Positions 43,501 through 58,500 of a DNA stretch of 64,000 nucleotides are shown here, piece after piece. Below the pieces are notes generated by a model, which was given only the letters and a program-made list of their open reading frames with translations, was not told the DNA's origin and searched no databases. Within the stretch, counting starts at the first letter, position 1, and every line of letters begins with the position of its first letter. This DNA comes from Congeria kusceri. Taxonomy: Eukaryota > Mollusca > Bivalvia > Myida > Dreissenidae. The stretch covers positions 50,042,081 through 50,106,080 of the forward strand of contig CM051034.1 of the NCBI GenBank assembly GCA_027627225.1, written 5' to 3'. The position numbers and the translations under genes were made by a program.

Positions 43501-46500
43501 GACAAAAGTAAGATTATTCCGCCTATACATGTAGATAAATCGTGAGTGTGTGTGAAAGGTAATTCCAATACATAACGACTTCAAAATCTATGTTGCAAAA
43601 TTGTTTATTGCAATCGGATCCTTCGGGTTCAGGGATTTTATGCATGGATTCTATGTTTCAGTAATAATAAATTACTTTAAGCAAATTTCACGGTTAGGAG
43701 GCTCACCGGAACATCTCATTTGGAGGTGTTAAGAAAATGTCCGGTGATGACTTACCAGTGGTCCGGTGGAGTAAAAATATTTTAAACAGTAAGCAGACTT
43801 CCACTTTTGTATTATTTTCCCCTTTTAGTAGTACTTTTCAGAAATGTAGGAATGATAAAAAACACTCGGTCCAAGTTTCGTTAAATGATTTACAAAACTA
43901 AAGGCCGAAGGATATCTTTCAAACAAATTGAGTTTCATTTATAATTAATGACAAATTATATACGGAATCCAGGAAAAAAATAATTGTACTTAGACAAGTG
44001 ACAATTGTTTGCGGACAAGTATATTTATGCAATGAACTTGTCCATGAACAAGTAAATAATTGTGGTATTTCCACACCCCTGAATTTGAAATCAAGCAAAG
44101 TGTATTCAGTGGGGATATATTTGGTCAATAAGATAAAATGGCATGACCTGTTTGTCTTTCAGGAAAACAACACTACCACTGGAGAGAGGACAGACAAGAA
44201 AAGTCCTTCCGGTGCGTCCTCAAAACCAGAGGTGTGTTTGTTTGGACTCAAGTTTTCTCAATACTTGCCATCCCTTGTGAGGCCCATATATCATATAAAA
44301 TATTTGCTAAAGTGCTCTTTCATGTAAGGCATCTCAATAAATTAAGAATCATTCATGCCAGTTGAAAACGTTGTATTCTGAAAAAGTTATATAACGTGAC
44401 GTCATTACCAACGCACCGCAAGTGCTCATCACCCAAAGACAACGCTCAAAATTGCGTGCTTAAACGTTATTATCAGTAACACTGCTATATATAAAGCAAT
44501 CATTAAATAAAATGATTGTGCAATCAATTTTATGATATGTGTACAGCTGAACTTGGTTACCTTGAAGTTGAAGTTCCGATTATGTCAAAGTGGAAAATTA
44601 CTCCAGACTTCTTCCTTGTAAAAAAATATGGTTACCGTAAATGTTTAACAGGAATATTTGGGTATGTTGAGGTGATTTCCTATCCATATAGTATTTGTGC
44701 ACTTATTTCTATGAATTTATCTCGAAGTATTGACATCTGTGTCAAGACCTACCTAGCCACTGTATAAGTTTTTTCAAACTATGCAAACATCTTATTTATT
44801 TATCACTTATTTGTAAAATTAAATAAGAAAATCTGATGGGTACAGGACCCATTCCGAAGTCTGTGAAAAAAAATTAAACAAAAGCGAAAATTCACAATGT
44901 GCGGGGTATTGGATCCATTCTCAGAGCTGTGAAAACAAATATTTTTCAATGCTAAAAAGTTGAAAAAAATCGAAAATTCCCAATCAAAGCAGTGAAATTA
45001 TAATTGCTTGAACCACACTTCTTTTTTAGAAGGATCTGACAAAATATCAGCTTGTTACCAGAAGGGCTCCGAAATCTTATGACATAGAGGAGGAACAACC
45101 GGACAAGTGCGGGCAGCTTACAAAACTTTGCGATTCTTCGAACAGCCCCGCCATGAAGGCAGTCCATGAAAAGATAAAGGTTGTCTATGACAGAGAAAGC
45201 CAAGAGGGGTTGAACATTACAGGTTTGTTTTGTTTCCTTGCTTAGAAAATACAGAAACAAATGGATGAAAGTTTTCAATATTGTATCTGTTTTCAGTTTT
45301 TTTGAAAGTTTTTATCCAGCATAAAATATACCGAAAACTAAGGGTTCAGTATTTTGAAAACATGAAATCAGAATTTTCATTTTTGTTCTGTACTTTCACC
45401 CTTGGAAACATTCATACTGTTTTGACAGAATGCTTTGCATTGAATGCGTCCTTATACAATGTATAATACTGTATGCTTTTCTTTTGTTCTGCAAAATAAA
45501 AAAAACTCAACAGTTTCTGAACAGTTTATTAGGGCCCCGCAAATTTCTTTGCGGGTGCCTTATAGTAATCACCCTGTCTGTCCGTCTGTCCGTCCGTCCG
45601 TCAGTCCGCACTAACAGGAGGGTAGTTAAGTGGTTAATGTTTACGGACAATTTAGTTGAAAATAGATTAATAGGGTTAGGGTTAGTCTTTATTTGGCTTA
45701 AAAATGCTTTAAGGTGGCTATTTTAAGACACTTAACTATCTGTTTTTCGAAAGAGAGCCACTTAAGTATCATCTCGTAGGAACGTCCGTCCGTTCGTCCA
45801 TCCTTCCTCCTGTCGGTCTCGTTTTCTTGTCCGCAGTATTTCTCAGCAACTTCTGACTAGAATTCAATAAAACTTCATTGGAAGCTTCATTACCAAGAGG
45901 ACGTGTGCACTGAACAAGGACATTTTGCTTCAATGATTTTTCTCAGAGTAATGGGACTTTGAAGTTTTCTGAAATAAGCATTTATTGCACGATTCTTGTC
46001 CGGTTTATTTCTACGCAGCTAATGGTTTGAATTCAATGAAACTTTATAGGAAGATTCATTACCTAGAGAAGTTGTGCACTGAAACAGGGCGTTCCGCTTC
46101 ATTGATTTTCTCAGAGTTGTGGTACTTTGAAGATTTCTGAAATAAGTATTTACTGCACAATTCTTGTACGGTCTATTTCTATGCAACTTCTGCTCTGAAT
46201 TCAATGAAACGTTATAGGAAGCTTCATTACTAAGAGGAGGTGTGCACTGAACCAAGGCGTTCTACTTCAATGATTTTTCTCAGAGTTGTGGGACTTTAAA
46301 GATTTCAGAAATAAGCAATTCTTGTTCGGTCTATTTAAACGCAACTACTGGCCAGAATTAAATAAAACTTTATAGGAAGCTTCATTACCCAGAGGTGGTG
46401 TGCACTAAGGAAGGATGTTCTGCTTAAATGATTTTTCTTTGAGTTATGGGACTTTGAAGATTTCTGAAATAAGTATTAAGTGCACAATTTGTGTCTTATC

Positions 46501-49500
46501 TATTTCTACACAACTACTGGCCAGAATACAATGGTGATGTTTCATTATTAAAATTAGGTGTGCACTGTACTGGATGTGTCCTTTTAGTGATTTTCCTTGG
46601 AGTTAAGGGACTTTGGAGGTTGCTAAAATTAGTGAATAGTGCGCAATTCTTGTCAGGACTGTTTCTCAGCAACTACTAGCCATTATTCATTGATTTTTAG
46701 GTTAACTTTTCAAAGAAAAGGCAAGCTATTCCTTCTCACCCCAGCGTCGGCATCTGAGCTAGGTTTAAGTCTTTTGGTAAGCTAGTTTCTCATTAAAATG
46801 AACCAATAGGCCAAGTTTGGTAACTTTAATTTGAAATTTGTCAAAATAAAGGTCTTTTTTGCACTTAGAAATTTTACATAAAAGCTATATGGACAGGTTA
46901 AAGTTTTTTGGTAAGCTAGTTTTTCAGGAATTGCTTGAGGGATTTCATTTATAGACATTTTTGCACTTAGAAATTGTACATATAAGCTATTTAGATAGGT
47001 TGAAGTTTTTCGGTAAGCTAGTTTCTCAACTTTTAAAATCAACTTCATTCCCGCTCTCTAACTCGAGAACATATTAAGCTATTGTAATGAAACTTCAAAC
47101 ATAGATACCTTATAGCAAGACCTTGCTTGGGATTGCATATTGGTGGGTGGGGTCAAGGTCAAGATCACTGTTACTAAAAATGGAAAAACAGTTTCTGCTC
47201 CATAACTTGAGAACATATTGAGATGTTTTAATAAAACTAAATATATAGATACTTTATAACAAGACCTCACTTGGGATTGCATATGGAGTGGGTGGGGTCA
47301 AGGTCGAGGTAACTGTTACAGTTATAATTAGAAAAATGGTTTCCGCACCATAGCTTGAGATACTTTAATAAAACTTAATACATACATACCTTATATCAAG
47401 ACCTAGCTTGGGATTGCAAATGGCGTGGGTGGGTTCAAGGTCACTGTTGCTAAAAATAGAAAAAAAGGTTTCCGCTCAATAACTCGAGAACGCATTGAGA
47501 TATTTGAATGAAACTTAATACATACTTACCTTATATCGAGACCTCACTTGGGATTGCCTATAGGGTCAAGGTCAAAGTTACTGTTACTTAAATGGAAAAA
47601 ACGGTTTTGGCTCAATAACTTGAGAACGCATTGAAATATTTTAAGAAAACTGTATACATAGATACCTTATATCAAGACCTGGCTTGGGATTGCATATGGG
47701 TGGCTGGGGTCATGGTCAAGGTCACTTTTACTAAAATAGAATAACAATTTTCGCTCAATGACTTGAGAACACATTGAGATATTTTAATGAAACTTAATAC
47801 ATATATACCTTATATTGAGACCTCACTTGGGATTGCATATAAGGTGGGTGGGGTCAAGGTCAAGGTCATTATTACTAAAAATGGAAAAATGGTTTCCGCT
47901 CAATAACTTTAGAATGCATTGAGATATTTTAATGAAACTCAATAGATATGTGGAGACCTCACATCGGATTGCATATAGGGTGGGTCGGGTCACGGTCGAG
48001 CCCACTGTTACTCTAAATAAAAAATGGTTTCCGCTGAATAGCTTGAGAACACTTTGAGATATTTTTATGAAACTTCATACATAGATACTTTATATTGAAA
48101 CCTCGCTTGGGATTGCATGTGTGGTTGGTGGGGTCAGTGTCAAGTTCGCCATTACTAAACATTTTATTGATGTGCTGACTTTAATGCATATTATTCGAAA
48201 AAAATAGTTTTTGTCGAATTTCCATTTTTCTTGTTTTAGAAAAAAATATCAGTAACTCTGACAAGCACAAGAAAAGTCGAGCTACTCTTCTGATTGCATT
48301 CCCATTACTTTGCAAAGCGCATTGAGGAGCATCCATCAGTTCACTGATAGCCTTGTTCCATCTTGTTTTGAATAATTTGGTTAAAATGCATCCTTTCAAG
48401 GAATACAAAAAAATCTAGTTAGAATAGGACATAAAACATAGAATAACCATTTTGTTGGAAAGACATGGTCCTTTCTTCTAAATAGGAAACTGGGTCTCAA
48501 TCTTTTAGTAACAGTGGAATGTTTCACTTTGTTCTGACATTTTTCAGAGTTTTCCAAATTAAAATTATTACATTTACTAAAACTTAACCTTTAATATAGA
48601 TATTTTTCGATTTCCTTATTATCATATTATGTTCATTTATGTATTATTTCAAAGCCAACAAAGTATTGTTTAGAATAAATTGCTATGATCTATAAAGTAC
48701 CTCCTTTATTATATATAATTAATATTTTATCCCATTGACGCAATAACACCCCATTGGATAAACTTAGCTGTATTCCACACCGTGGAAATATAACTGTCGC
48801 GTGCACGGACTACGTTTTCTATTCCGTAACACGATGCAGTCGCCATTGTTACGCTCCCCGAAAGGGGGGAGCATTTAGTCGCCGCTTTGTCCGCTTAGCC
48901 GCTTTGTCCGTCTGTCCAAATTCTAATTTCACTGCAGTTCAGTTTGTCCGGGTGTCCTTGATTATTTTATCCATCATACTCCATGTCCTATTTCCGTCCG
49001 TCCGTCCGATACTTTGTTTCTGCGCGAGAAAAACAACATTTTAATGGAATATTTTCATTTCTGCGTGAGATGTCGGGCAGGAACTAACAACTCGAAATCA
49101 TTAAAATTTTATATGCAGCATTCCTACCAAGGGAACATGTGCATATTGTCAGGTTGTTCCAGTCTGATCATTTTTTTGCTTATTTTGCTTGTCCACACGA
49201 TAACTTGGCCATGGGTGAATGCATCTTAGAATTACTTGACACGAATGTTTGCTCGCGAATCAGTCCATAGGTCAAAGGTCAAGGTCACATCTAGAGTTCA
49301 AAGGGCAAATTTGACATTTTGCTTGTTTATGCTTCAGCTTGCCATGGATTTTAAAAACTACTTGACACGAATGTTAACCTCAATGAGACAACATAAGTGC
49401 ATGTAAACCAGATCCATATGTCAAAGGTCAAGGTCACACTTAGAGGTCAAAAGTCAAAATCAGTTTTTTGCTTGTCCTGACTATGACATGGTCATTGAAT

Positions 49501-52500
49501 GATCTATTTTGCAATTAAGTGGCACAAATGTTTGCCTAAATTAGACGGCATGTTACGAGCATGAACTAGATCTGTAGGTCAAAGGTCAATGTCATACTTA
49601 AAGGTCACAGGTCGAAATTGATCTTTTGCTTGTCCGAACTTTTAACTTCTTGAATGCATTTTAAGACTTTACACAAATGTTAGCCTCAACATAACAACAT
49701 GTCATTGTATGAATCAGGTTCTTAGGTTTCAGGTCAAGGTCACATTTAGAGGGCAAAGCGGCATCATCCATCGGTTCTACTGATATTCTTGTTTACTTTT
49801 GTCGTACACATTTTCTGGTCAGTCATTGGAAGATAGTTTACGCATAGCATTTAAAATGCACAAATGTGTTTTCAAAAACAATCAAATTAAACGTGCAGTC
49901 ACACATGTAGATGTGCTTCGTTTCAGAGTTTTTGAAAATGAGTAGTCATGGTCATTTATTGTGTATTTATTTATTTATAGATAATAAATTGTTAGGATCA
50001 TTCCGCAGTTATGTATTTGTTGACTTTGAATGTTCTAGTTCATTGTGAAAATTGCTATTTGTTTTTGAAGTAATAACACAAACTTATACCACAAAACATG
50101 TTATCAGCCTAAGGTTTGTTATTGTATGTCTAGAATCTTGGGAATACTTCTTTATACATTTTTTTTCAATAGTAAAAGTAGTTGTGCTACTAATTTATGA
50201 ATTCAACGGTTTTTTATACATTTGTCTTTATATGGTTTGGAAGAAAAATGATGGGATAGATAGAATACTAGGATTAGTGTTTAATATAGAGAAGTTTATC
50301 TTGCGAGGCATAAAACACGGAAGCACTAACCTATTATTCTCTATATATTCAATACATGCATGTTGAAATTCATAGCAATCAGAGCGCTTTTCAGAATAAA
50401 CTACACTTTAAACTAATATTTAAAACATGGAGATATTTTCTGAAATGAAGAAAAAGTACACTTCATAGCAAGGTGATTTGGGCTTATATTTGGAATATTT
50501 TATTTGTATTCTAGGAGCACCCAAGGACAATCGTTTGGTGTCTGAACCAGTGGACAATGAAAATGTGGAAGATGTGGAAATCATGTTACGCGACTACCAG
50601 CAGGAGTTAGCTGCCCCAGCCATTGATGGAAAGAACGTGGTCATCGTTGCACCCACTGGTTCTGGGAAAACAAGAGTGGCTTTCAAAATTATTCAGGTAT
50701 ATTACCTGGATAATAATTATTCCTAATAAATAAAATTAAGGGAGTGATTGACAAAACTTACCAATTGTGTCCATTATATGTAATCAAGTATTCAAAATGA
50801 AATAATAATAATATTATTCAGTTTGTGTCAACTCTTGAAACTTCTTGCAATTTTTGCAAAATGTCCTTAATATCATTAATATTTTTCCAATTTATATACT
50901 TTTCCTGTTTACTACAAAAACTTAAAAAAATGAACTAGGTACTTTAGACACTTTGATATTGACCTGTCTAAAGTATAATATATGAAGCAAATTACATATT
51001 TACAACACATTACTTTTCTTCAACAAAAAGAAATGAATTTCTTATGTTTGATGACACTTTTCTGATAAAGAAATCACAACTCTTCATTAAGTCATATGGT
51101 TATATTCTGTTAAGTATGAGCATAATTTTGGAATTCAACACTTATTCAACTACTGTACACATTCATTTCTGTTGTTCAGGAACATATACAAAAGCTTCAG
51201 GGTCATGGTATACCCAAGGTCGTGTTCCTGGTAAACCAGGTGGCGCTGGCCAATCAACAAGGGACCGAGTGTAAGAAACTGCTGCCCAAGTATAAGTGTC
51301 ACACGATCACGGGCGATTCACAGAGGAACAAGAACGAGTACTTGAAGGACTTCATAGACAAGTGAGTCCCTACAGAGCTTTATAATTGCGCTCTGTGTTT
51401 TTAATGCACCTTGGGGGAAAAGTGGCTGGGCCCTTCAGATGAGGAATTTTACGGCAAATGGGGCTTTTTTTAGAAAAGCATTACTTCATTTTTATATATT
51501 CTACAATTCATTAATTATAAGAAATAAAACATTAATGAATTGTTTTGCTACAAATGATAACTAAGATTAAGCAAAAACTTGGTTTGATGAAAAATTGCCT
51601 GGATTGTTTACAAAAAATCCTCTATCGTAGTCAATTTTGTCTGATTTTGGTCATTTTTTATTTTTCAAAATAAAGCTTACATTCTGAGGGGAATTGGAAG
51701 GTAAATAAAGGGGAAAAATATATATGTTTAAAGCAGGGAAATGAGGCCAAATTTGTGCCCCAAATTTGCCCTAAAAGCCTCTGAGCTCTCCAACGTATCA
51801 ATTGAAATATTCCTGTAAACTGTTACGCTTGAAATTGTCTGGTAATACATTTAGAACATAGTATTACTTGACCTTGAAACTGTATCACTAGCCTTTGAAA
51901 CTGTATCACTTGCCCTTGAAACTGTATCACTTGCCCTTGAAACTGTATCACTAGCCTTTGAAACTGTATTACTTGCCCTTGAAACTGTATCACTAGCCCT
52001 TGAAACAGTATCGCCCTTGAAACTGTATCACTAGCCCTTGAAACAGTATCACTAGCCCTTGAAAATATCACTTTAAATAAGCTTTAGCTAACAGTATTAG
52101 TGAACAAAATGTTGTAATTTGTATATCTTCAAGAGCTACTTGAATCTATGTCACTTTTCTTATAAACTGTATCATTGCAAATAGCTTCTAAACTGGATCA
52201 CATGAAATTATCCTGATTAACTGTTTCACTGGAAATAGCCTCTAAAATAGTTTAAAAAATCATCCTGCAAACTGTATAACTTGAAATAGCCTCTAAAATG
52301 CCTCACATGAAATTGGCCTGAAAACCAAAAATGTGAATCACTTGAAACAAAATCTTAACTATGAACTAAACTTGATAGGAACTTATTTACCAAAAAGTAG
52401 CAACTGTCACAAGAACTGAATCTTTATTTTGTTCCAAAAATAATCTCTAAATGTTGAAATTATAAAGGTTCTCTGTGTGTCTTTATAAATCATTCTGGAA

Positions 52501-55500
52501 ATGAAAATATGCATTGTAAAATATAGCTTTAAATTTAACGTCTGTCTTGCAATGAGTAGATCAACAGTTTGATCCCTTCAGGGGGAAATGTTCGCATGTT
52601 CTTTTCACAAGACACAGTGTCAATGGTTCGTATTCACCAAACTATTCTTAGACTTCAGAATAAAGAATAGACTTAGAACCAAGAAAAAATACTTGTGTGT
52701 TTGCACGTATGCTACTAATGATGCTTGAGTCATTAACAAACAGTTTTAAATAAAGAATGCTATAATTAGAGTAAGTAAATACCCAGTTAAACTGAAATTA
52801 TAGGCATTTTCGGATAGAACAGTTTTAAAAATATTGTTTATTGTTAAGTCTTTAGTCTAAGAATGGGTTGGTGAATATGAGCCCTGGTTCTTTTTTGGTA
52901 ACAGACTCGAAAGTATCTCAATTCAACACAGTCGAACATAAAATAAATAGGTTTAAACATATACTTTTTTACTGCAGACGTGACATACTTGTCGTCACAG
53001 CCCAAGTGTTGTTGGACGCGCTGGTCAGGAAGGAGATCGAGAGTATTTCCCGATTCTCGCTAATCATTTTTGACGAGTGTCATCACACGCAGGCCAACCA
53101 TCCGTTCAACCAGATCATGGGTCTGTACCTTGAACTGAAGTTTTCGAGAGGTACAAGGTCGAAGGTGGACTTACCACAGGTTCGTAATTTTTTCTTTGAT
53201 AAATTAATTTTTACTGCTTGAAGCGTTTTTGTTGTAATAATGATGTTAAAATTGCTAAATGTCAGATAAGGTTTTCGTGTCACCTGAATAGGCGACATAT
53301 AGGTGCTACTTTTGTGGACATGTAGGTGTTACTTTTGTCGGAGGCGCCATCGATGGCGTCGGCGGTGTCGACGGCGGCGGCCCATTTCGCTTGTCCGGAG
53401 CATAACTCTTAGACTATTAAAGCTATCAACATGAAACTTCATAGGTGGATAGATCTCATTGAGGACAAGTGCAGTGCACAAAAAGTGTTACTCTGCATCA
53501 CATACTTTTTGAGTTATTGCCCTTTGTTTATTTTCATACCTAAATTTTATCTGGAGCATAACTCTAATACTATGAAAGCTATCAACTTGAAACTTCATAG
53601 GTAGATGGATCTCATTTAGGGGAAGTGCAATGCACAAGAACCATTACTCTGCACCTCATACTTTCGGAGTAATTTACCTTTGTACATTTTCATACTTTTT
53701 TTTTCGCATTTTTTGGTTTTAAAATTAGTCATTTCTTTGCAATTAGCCAGAGTGCAGTGCTTTTGAAGATTTCAATAAATCTGTTAAAAAAAAATTGAGC
53801 ATAAACCTTAAGTGCTTTTTCATTTTGATTCACGTAAGCTATCCGGCGTCAGGCGACACATCCGACTCCCGGAGTTCTAGTTGTACTGTAAGAACTGTTA
53901 AGAAGAATCCGAATTAGTAACTTTCGGTCAAGAAACGACAGGAGCTTTGATGAAGCACTTTTAAATAGAGATTTTATCAATTGTTAAAGTGTTTGAATTA
54001 ATGTTTACCCAAATCAAAATCAGTGGCATGCCGTCTATTAATAGACACCTGACTAAATTCTTAACCTTAACATTTTTATATCACACATATGAAGATGCAG
54101 CACTGCGTTCTTCGCTGTTTTATTTTCTAAAAAATAAAAATTATCTGAAGGGCATATGTCCGGGAGGGCATGTGCTCGGATACTGTTTCTTTGGTTAATT
54201 GACATTGAGCAGTTACGTGTGGCATGTGATTGTTTACCATATTATTTGTAAAATCAGTGAACATAGCGTATGTTTCTTGCTTAATTGTTAAATAAATACT
54301 AGTTAAAAGATTTTGTGTCTTGGTTATGTATGTTAACCAATACTATTGTTCTCCGAAAGTAACATTTGTTGTAGATCGTGGGTTTAACGGCCTCTGTTGG
54401 TGTTGGCAAAGCACGGGACGTGGGAAAAGCCGTGGATCACATCAAACGTCTCATGGCGAATCTCGATGCACACGTCATTAGCACCGTGAAGAAAAACATC
54501 GGCGAGCTGAGGGAATATGTAAGCATGCCTGATGAAGGTAAGACAATTTTTTGCTGAATTTTTCAACAAACAATCTCGTTTATAGATTAGCAATGGGCGG
54601 ACGCGTGTTGCGATGTCGTTACCAAATTTGCATTAAAGTTTCGTATTCCTAACATATTTTCAAAAGTTTTTTGGTCAATCCTCATTAAACTTTACAGAAA
54701 TGTTCCTTGGATGGTCCCCTACCAAACCTGTGAAAATGGTTCCGCTTCACTGCACAAGATGGCCGCCAGAGCTAAATTAGAATTATGTCTAAACGCCATT
54801 TTTTTCTAAACATATGGCTAAATTTCAAATAATTTTACACAAATGTTCGTTTAGTGTTTCTCTACCAAACTTATTCGAATGGTTCCGCCTCATTGCACAA
54901 AAAATCCGGCTTCAATGCGATTTCAGCATTTTTTTTTGTTAAGACATTCAAATCCAATCATTACAGTAGCGAATGGTTTTTGCTTCGATCACTGGACTTG
55001 ACTGTTCAAATAATAATGAGTTGTTTGCATAGACTGTCGTCTGCTGTTGTTTCAGGTACATATTTGATTGATTGTTTGGTTTGATTGATTGTTTAGTTTG
55101 ATTGATTGTTTTTTTGCTATGATAATTTGATGCAGCATTTATAACCCAACTCAGTCTGTTACAATGGAGACCTTTCTCTAATCCATCTTGCTTACCCAGC
55201 TCAGTCGCTTACAATGGAGACCTTTCTCTAATCAACCATGCTTACCCAGCTCAGTCGCTTACAATGGAGACCTTTCTCTAATCAACCATGCTTACCCAGC
55301 TCAGTCGCTTACAATGGAGACCTTTCTCTAATCAACCATGCTTACCCAGCTCAGTCGCTTACAATGGAGACCTTTCTCTAATCAACCATGCTTACCCAGC
55401 TCAGTCGCTTACAATGGAGACCTTTCTCTAATCAACCATGCTTACCCAGCTCAGTCGCTAACAAATGGAGACCTTTCTCTAATCAACCATGCTTACCCAG

Positions 55501-58500
55501 CTCAGTCGCTTACAATGGAGACCTTTCTCTAATCAACCATGCTTACCCAGCTCAGTCGCTTACAAACACCATTTACAAAATACACTTGCACTTGTTTCTA
55601 CAAACTATCTGCGACTAGATAGGTCTTGTCATTGTCGATCCTTTGATAACGTGGGCAAAGCAGACTGACATGCCTTTCAAATCTTAAAATATTCTTAGAT
55701 GATTTTGTATATGTATGTAAATAAGGTTTGAAATAATATTAATAGAAATTATTTGTTTCATTCTAGAGACTAAGACTGTAGCCAGAAGAGAAAAGGACGT
55801 ATTTGGAATAGCCGTGACAAAACTGATGGCTACCATAGAAACGAGAATGGCCGGTTTTTCAGGTGACTGGTTAAACATAGTTTGAGTGTAAACCTATTTA
55901 ATTTAGCTTGAGTCCATTTCCTATGTAGGACAAGTACTTGGCATTGTTGAGAAACATCGCGAGTTAGGTTTAATATTAACCTTTGATCAGAATCTTAGTG
56001 GAAACTGTCATCTTAAAAAAGCTGAATCACTTGTTGAGAAAATGCCTTTACCATGTATTGAAATACAGATGGAGAGTACCTAGATCCAGAGAAACGTGTC
56101 AGTCAGATTTCTTTTTTTTTCTACGTTTACTTCAATCTGTTGTTATTACTATCAACAAAAATTATGTACAGCTTAGTTTATCGAAGGTACTGTTTTGATT
56201 TCAACCCCACATGCAAATAATTACATTTGGAAGAAAGAAAAATACAATAGTAAGTACATCAAATAGTACTCTATCGATTCTGTTTAAACTGATCATATGT
56301 TGCCGACACAGACATGCGCTTCAATGGATACCATATAATTATTGGTCTTGATCATACGCATTTAGTTCAGGTGTCCGGATTTAGGTACTGTCGGGATTTA
56401 CGAACTTTGCCAGTAAAGATAACAGAATCATGAACATGCAATCAGTCTTGCAATCACAGTATCGCAATCACAGTATATGATTTTGAACTCACAATCTCAC
56501 AACCCAAATCTTGTGATTATGATCTCGCTGTCACAATCTCGGAATGATAATCTTGCAATCACGATCTTGGAATTACGATATCATGATCATGCAATCATGA
56601 TCGTGAAATCAAGATCTGACAATCATGATCTTGCAATCACAATCTTGCACTCATGAACTTGCAATCTAATTAAGATCAGTCAAAAACAGTCTTGTAATCA
56701 AGATCTCGTAATCACAATTTCAGAATCACAATCTTGCAATCAAGAGCTCGCAATCACAATCTCGGAATCACAATCTTGCAATCACGTGCTCGCGGTCACA
56801 ATCTTGCAAATCATGAGCTCGCAACCGCAATCGTGGAATCACAATTTTGCAATCACGAGCTTGCAATCACAATCTCGAAATCACATCTTGCAATCACAAG
56901 CTCGCAATCACAATCTTGCAATCATGAGCTCCCAAACAGAATCTCACAATCACAATTTTTTCAATCACATGGTTGGCTCCGTATACATTACACTATTATG
57001 ACTGTTTTACAATTTATTTGTGCTTGTGTTGACTGTGTGTAGCCTTTGTAAGAAACACTTGGTGCCAAAAATAGCATATAACTACCATAATTTATTTGAA
57101 AGAAAGCAATATTTTCTTATTTCATAGAAAATATTTAAAATAAAAAGGTACATGTATTCTTCCAAAAATATAATAAAACCCGGCTTATTTCTAAAAATCA
57201 AAGTATAAGTATTGGACAGTTAAATTATTGGGCGAAAATTAAATTTGGTTTTGTATTTTTAGCTCACCAGAGCATGAGTGCTCAGTTACTTATTGGTATA
57301 GGGGACCTCTTCTGCGTTAAGCGTCCGTATGCCATAGACAATTTGACAGTTATCAAAATAAAGGCTTTATTTTTTGTTCAATCTTGACCTTACTTTCAAC
57401 TTTCAGAGTTTGTGAATGTGAATATCTGTACAATTTGGGTTGGTATCGATAATGGGCCAAAGTTAACCAGGAACCTTAGAGATATTGCCCCTTTTTCAGG
57501 TAAAAATGCACAATGTGCATTTATTAGTCTGAAGACTTCATTTTTTACCCAATCTTGACCAAACTTTTTCTGTTAGTGTTTGGAAATAAGGTCTCATTAC
57601 AAGCTAAACATGTGCAAGGTTGGGCCACAAACACCAGAGTTATGGCCCCTTGTTTGTGGGAAAAAATGCAAAAATTGCCTTTTTCCTTCATAGAAACCAA
57701 ATTTCTCTTCCAATCTTGACCAGATGTCCACAGTTTTTGTGTGACCGTAAGATCTTAGCAGAAGCCAGCAACGGGCTGGATAGCACGGCCAACACCAGAA
57801 TTATGGCCCCTTTTTGGTGGAAAATTTGTCTTTTTCCTTGATAGAGACTGTATTTTTCTTCAAATCAAATCTGAAGTTAGGGGCCATTGTTTGTGACAAT
57901 AATGCAAAAGTGCCTTTTCCGTGTATGAAGATTTCATTTTTTATCAAATCTTAATCAAACATCCACTTGTTTTATATGACTATATCATATCAGCAAAAGC
58001 AACATATAGGACGGATCAGCCGCAAACACGGGTTTTATTTGTAAAATAAATGCAAAAATGCAAGACAGGGACTTCATTGTCACCCAGTCTGGATCAGAGT
58101 TGCACATGTAGGATAAACGACAATACACTCCACTCTTTGGAATAAGCAGGCAAGCATAACATGACCTTTACGCAGCCGTGGCCATTATATTTCAGAACAT
58201 TAACAATGCTCCTCCAAAATGGTGTGCGAATAGTTGGATACCAGGGTGGAGAAAATATACCCAGGTTTATTTGAACATGAGTCTATTTTTTTGTCTTTGA
58301 CAAACAATGACAAACCAAGGTGCTAAAGAAATGCATGTATGAGAGTAAATCAGCAAGACTAATGATTAAAGGTCATTATGGCGTACATTTCCATTACTTG
58401 TTCAAGAATCACAACAGTAAGGTCTTCATCTTTACCAGTACTCAGGTGAGCCCTTTCAGCTATCATGGCCCTCTGGTTTTACTTTAACTCCGTTGGTTAT

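Noticed and set aside
55147..55565. Repetitive protein or CRISPR-like array of 50-bp units
   Set aside because: No spacers, and the open frames shift between units because 50 is not divisible by three.
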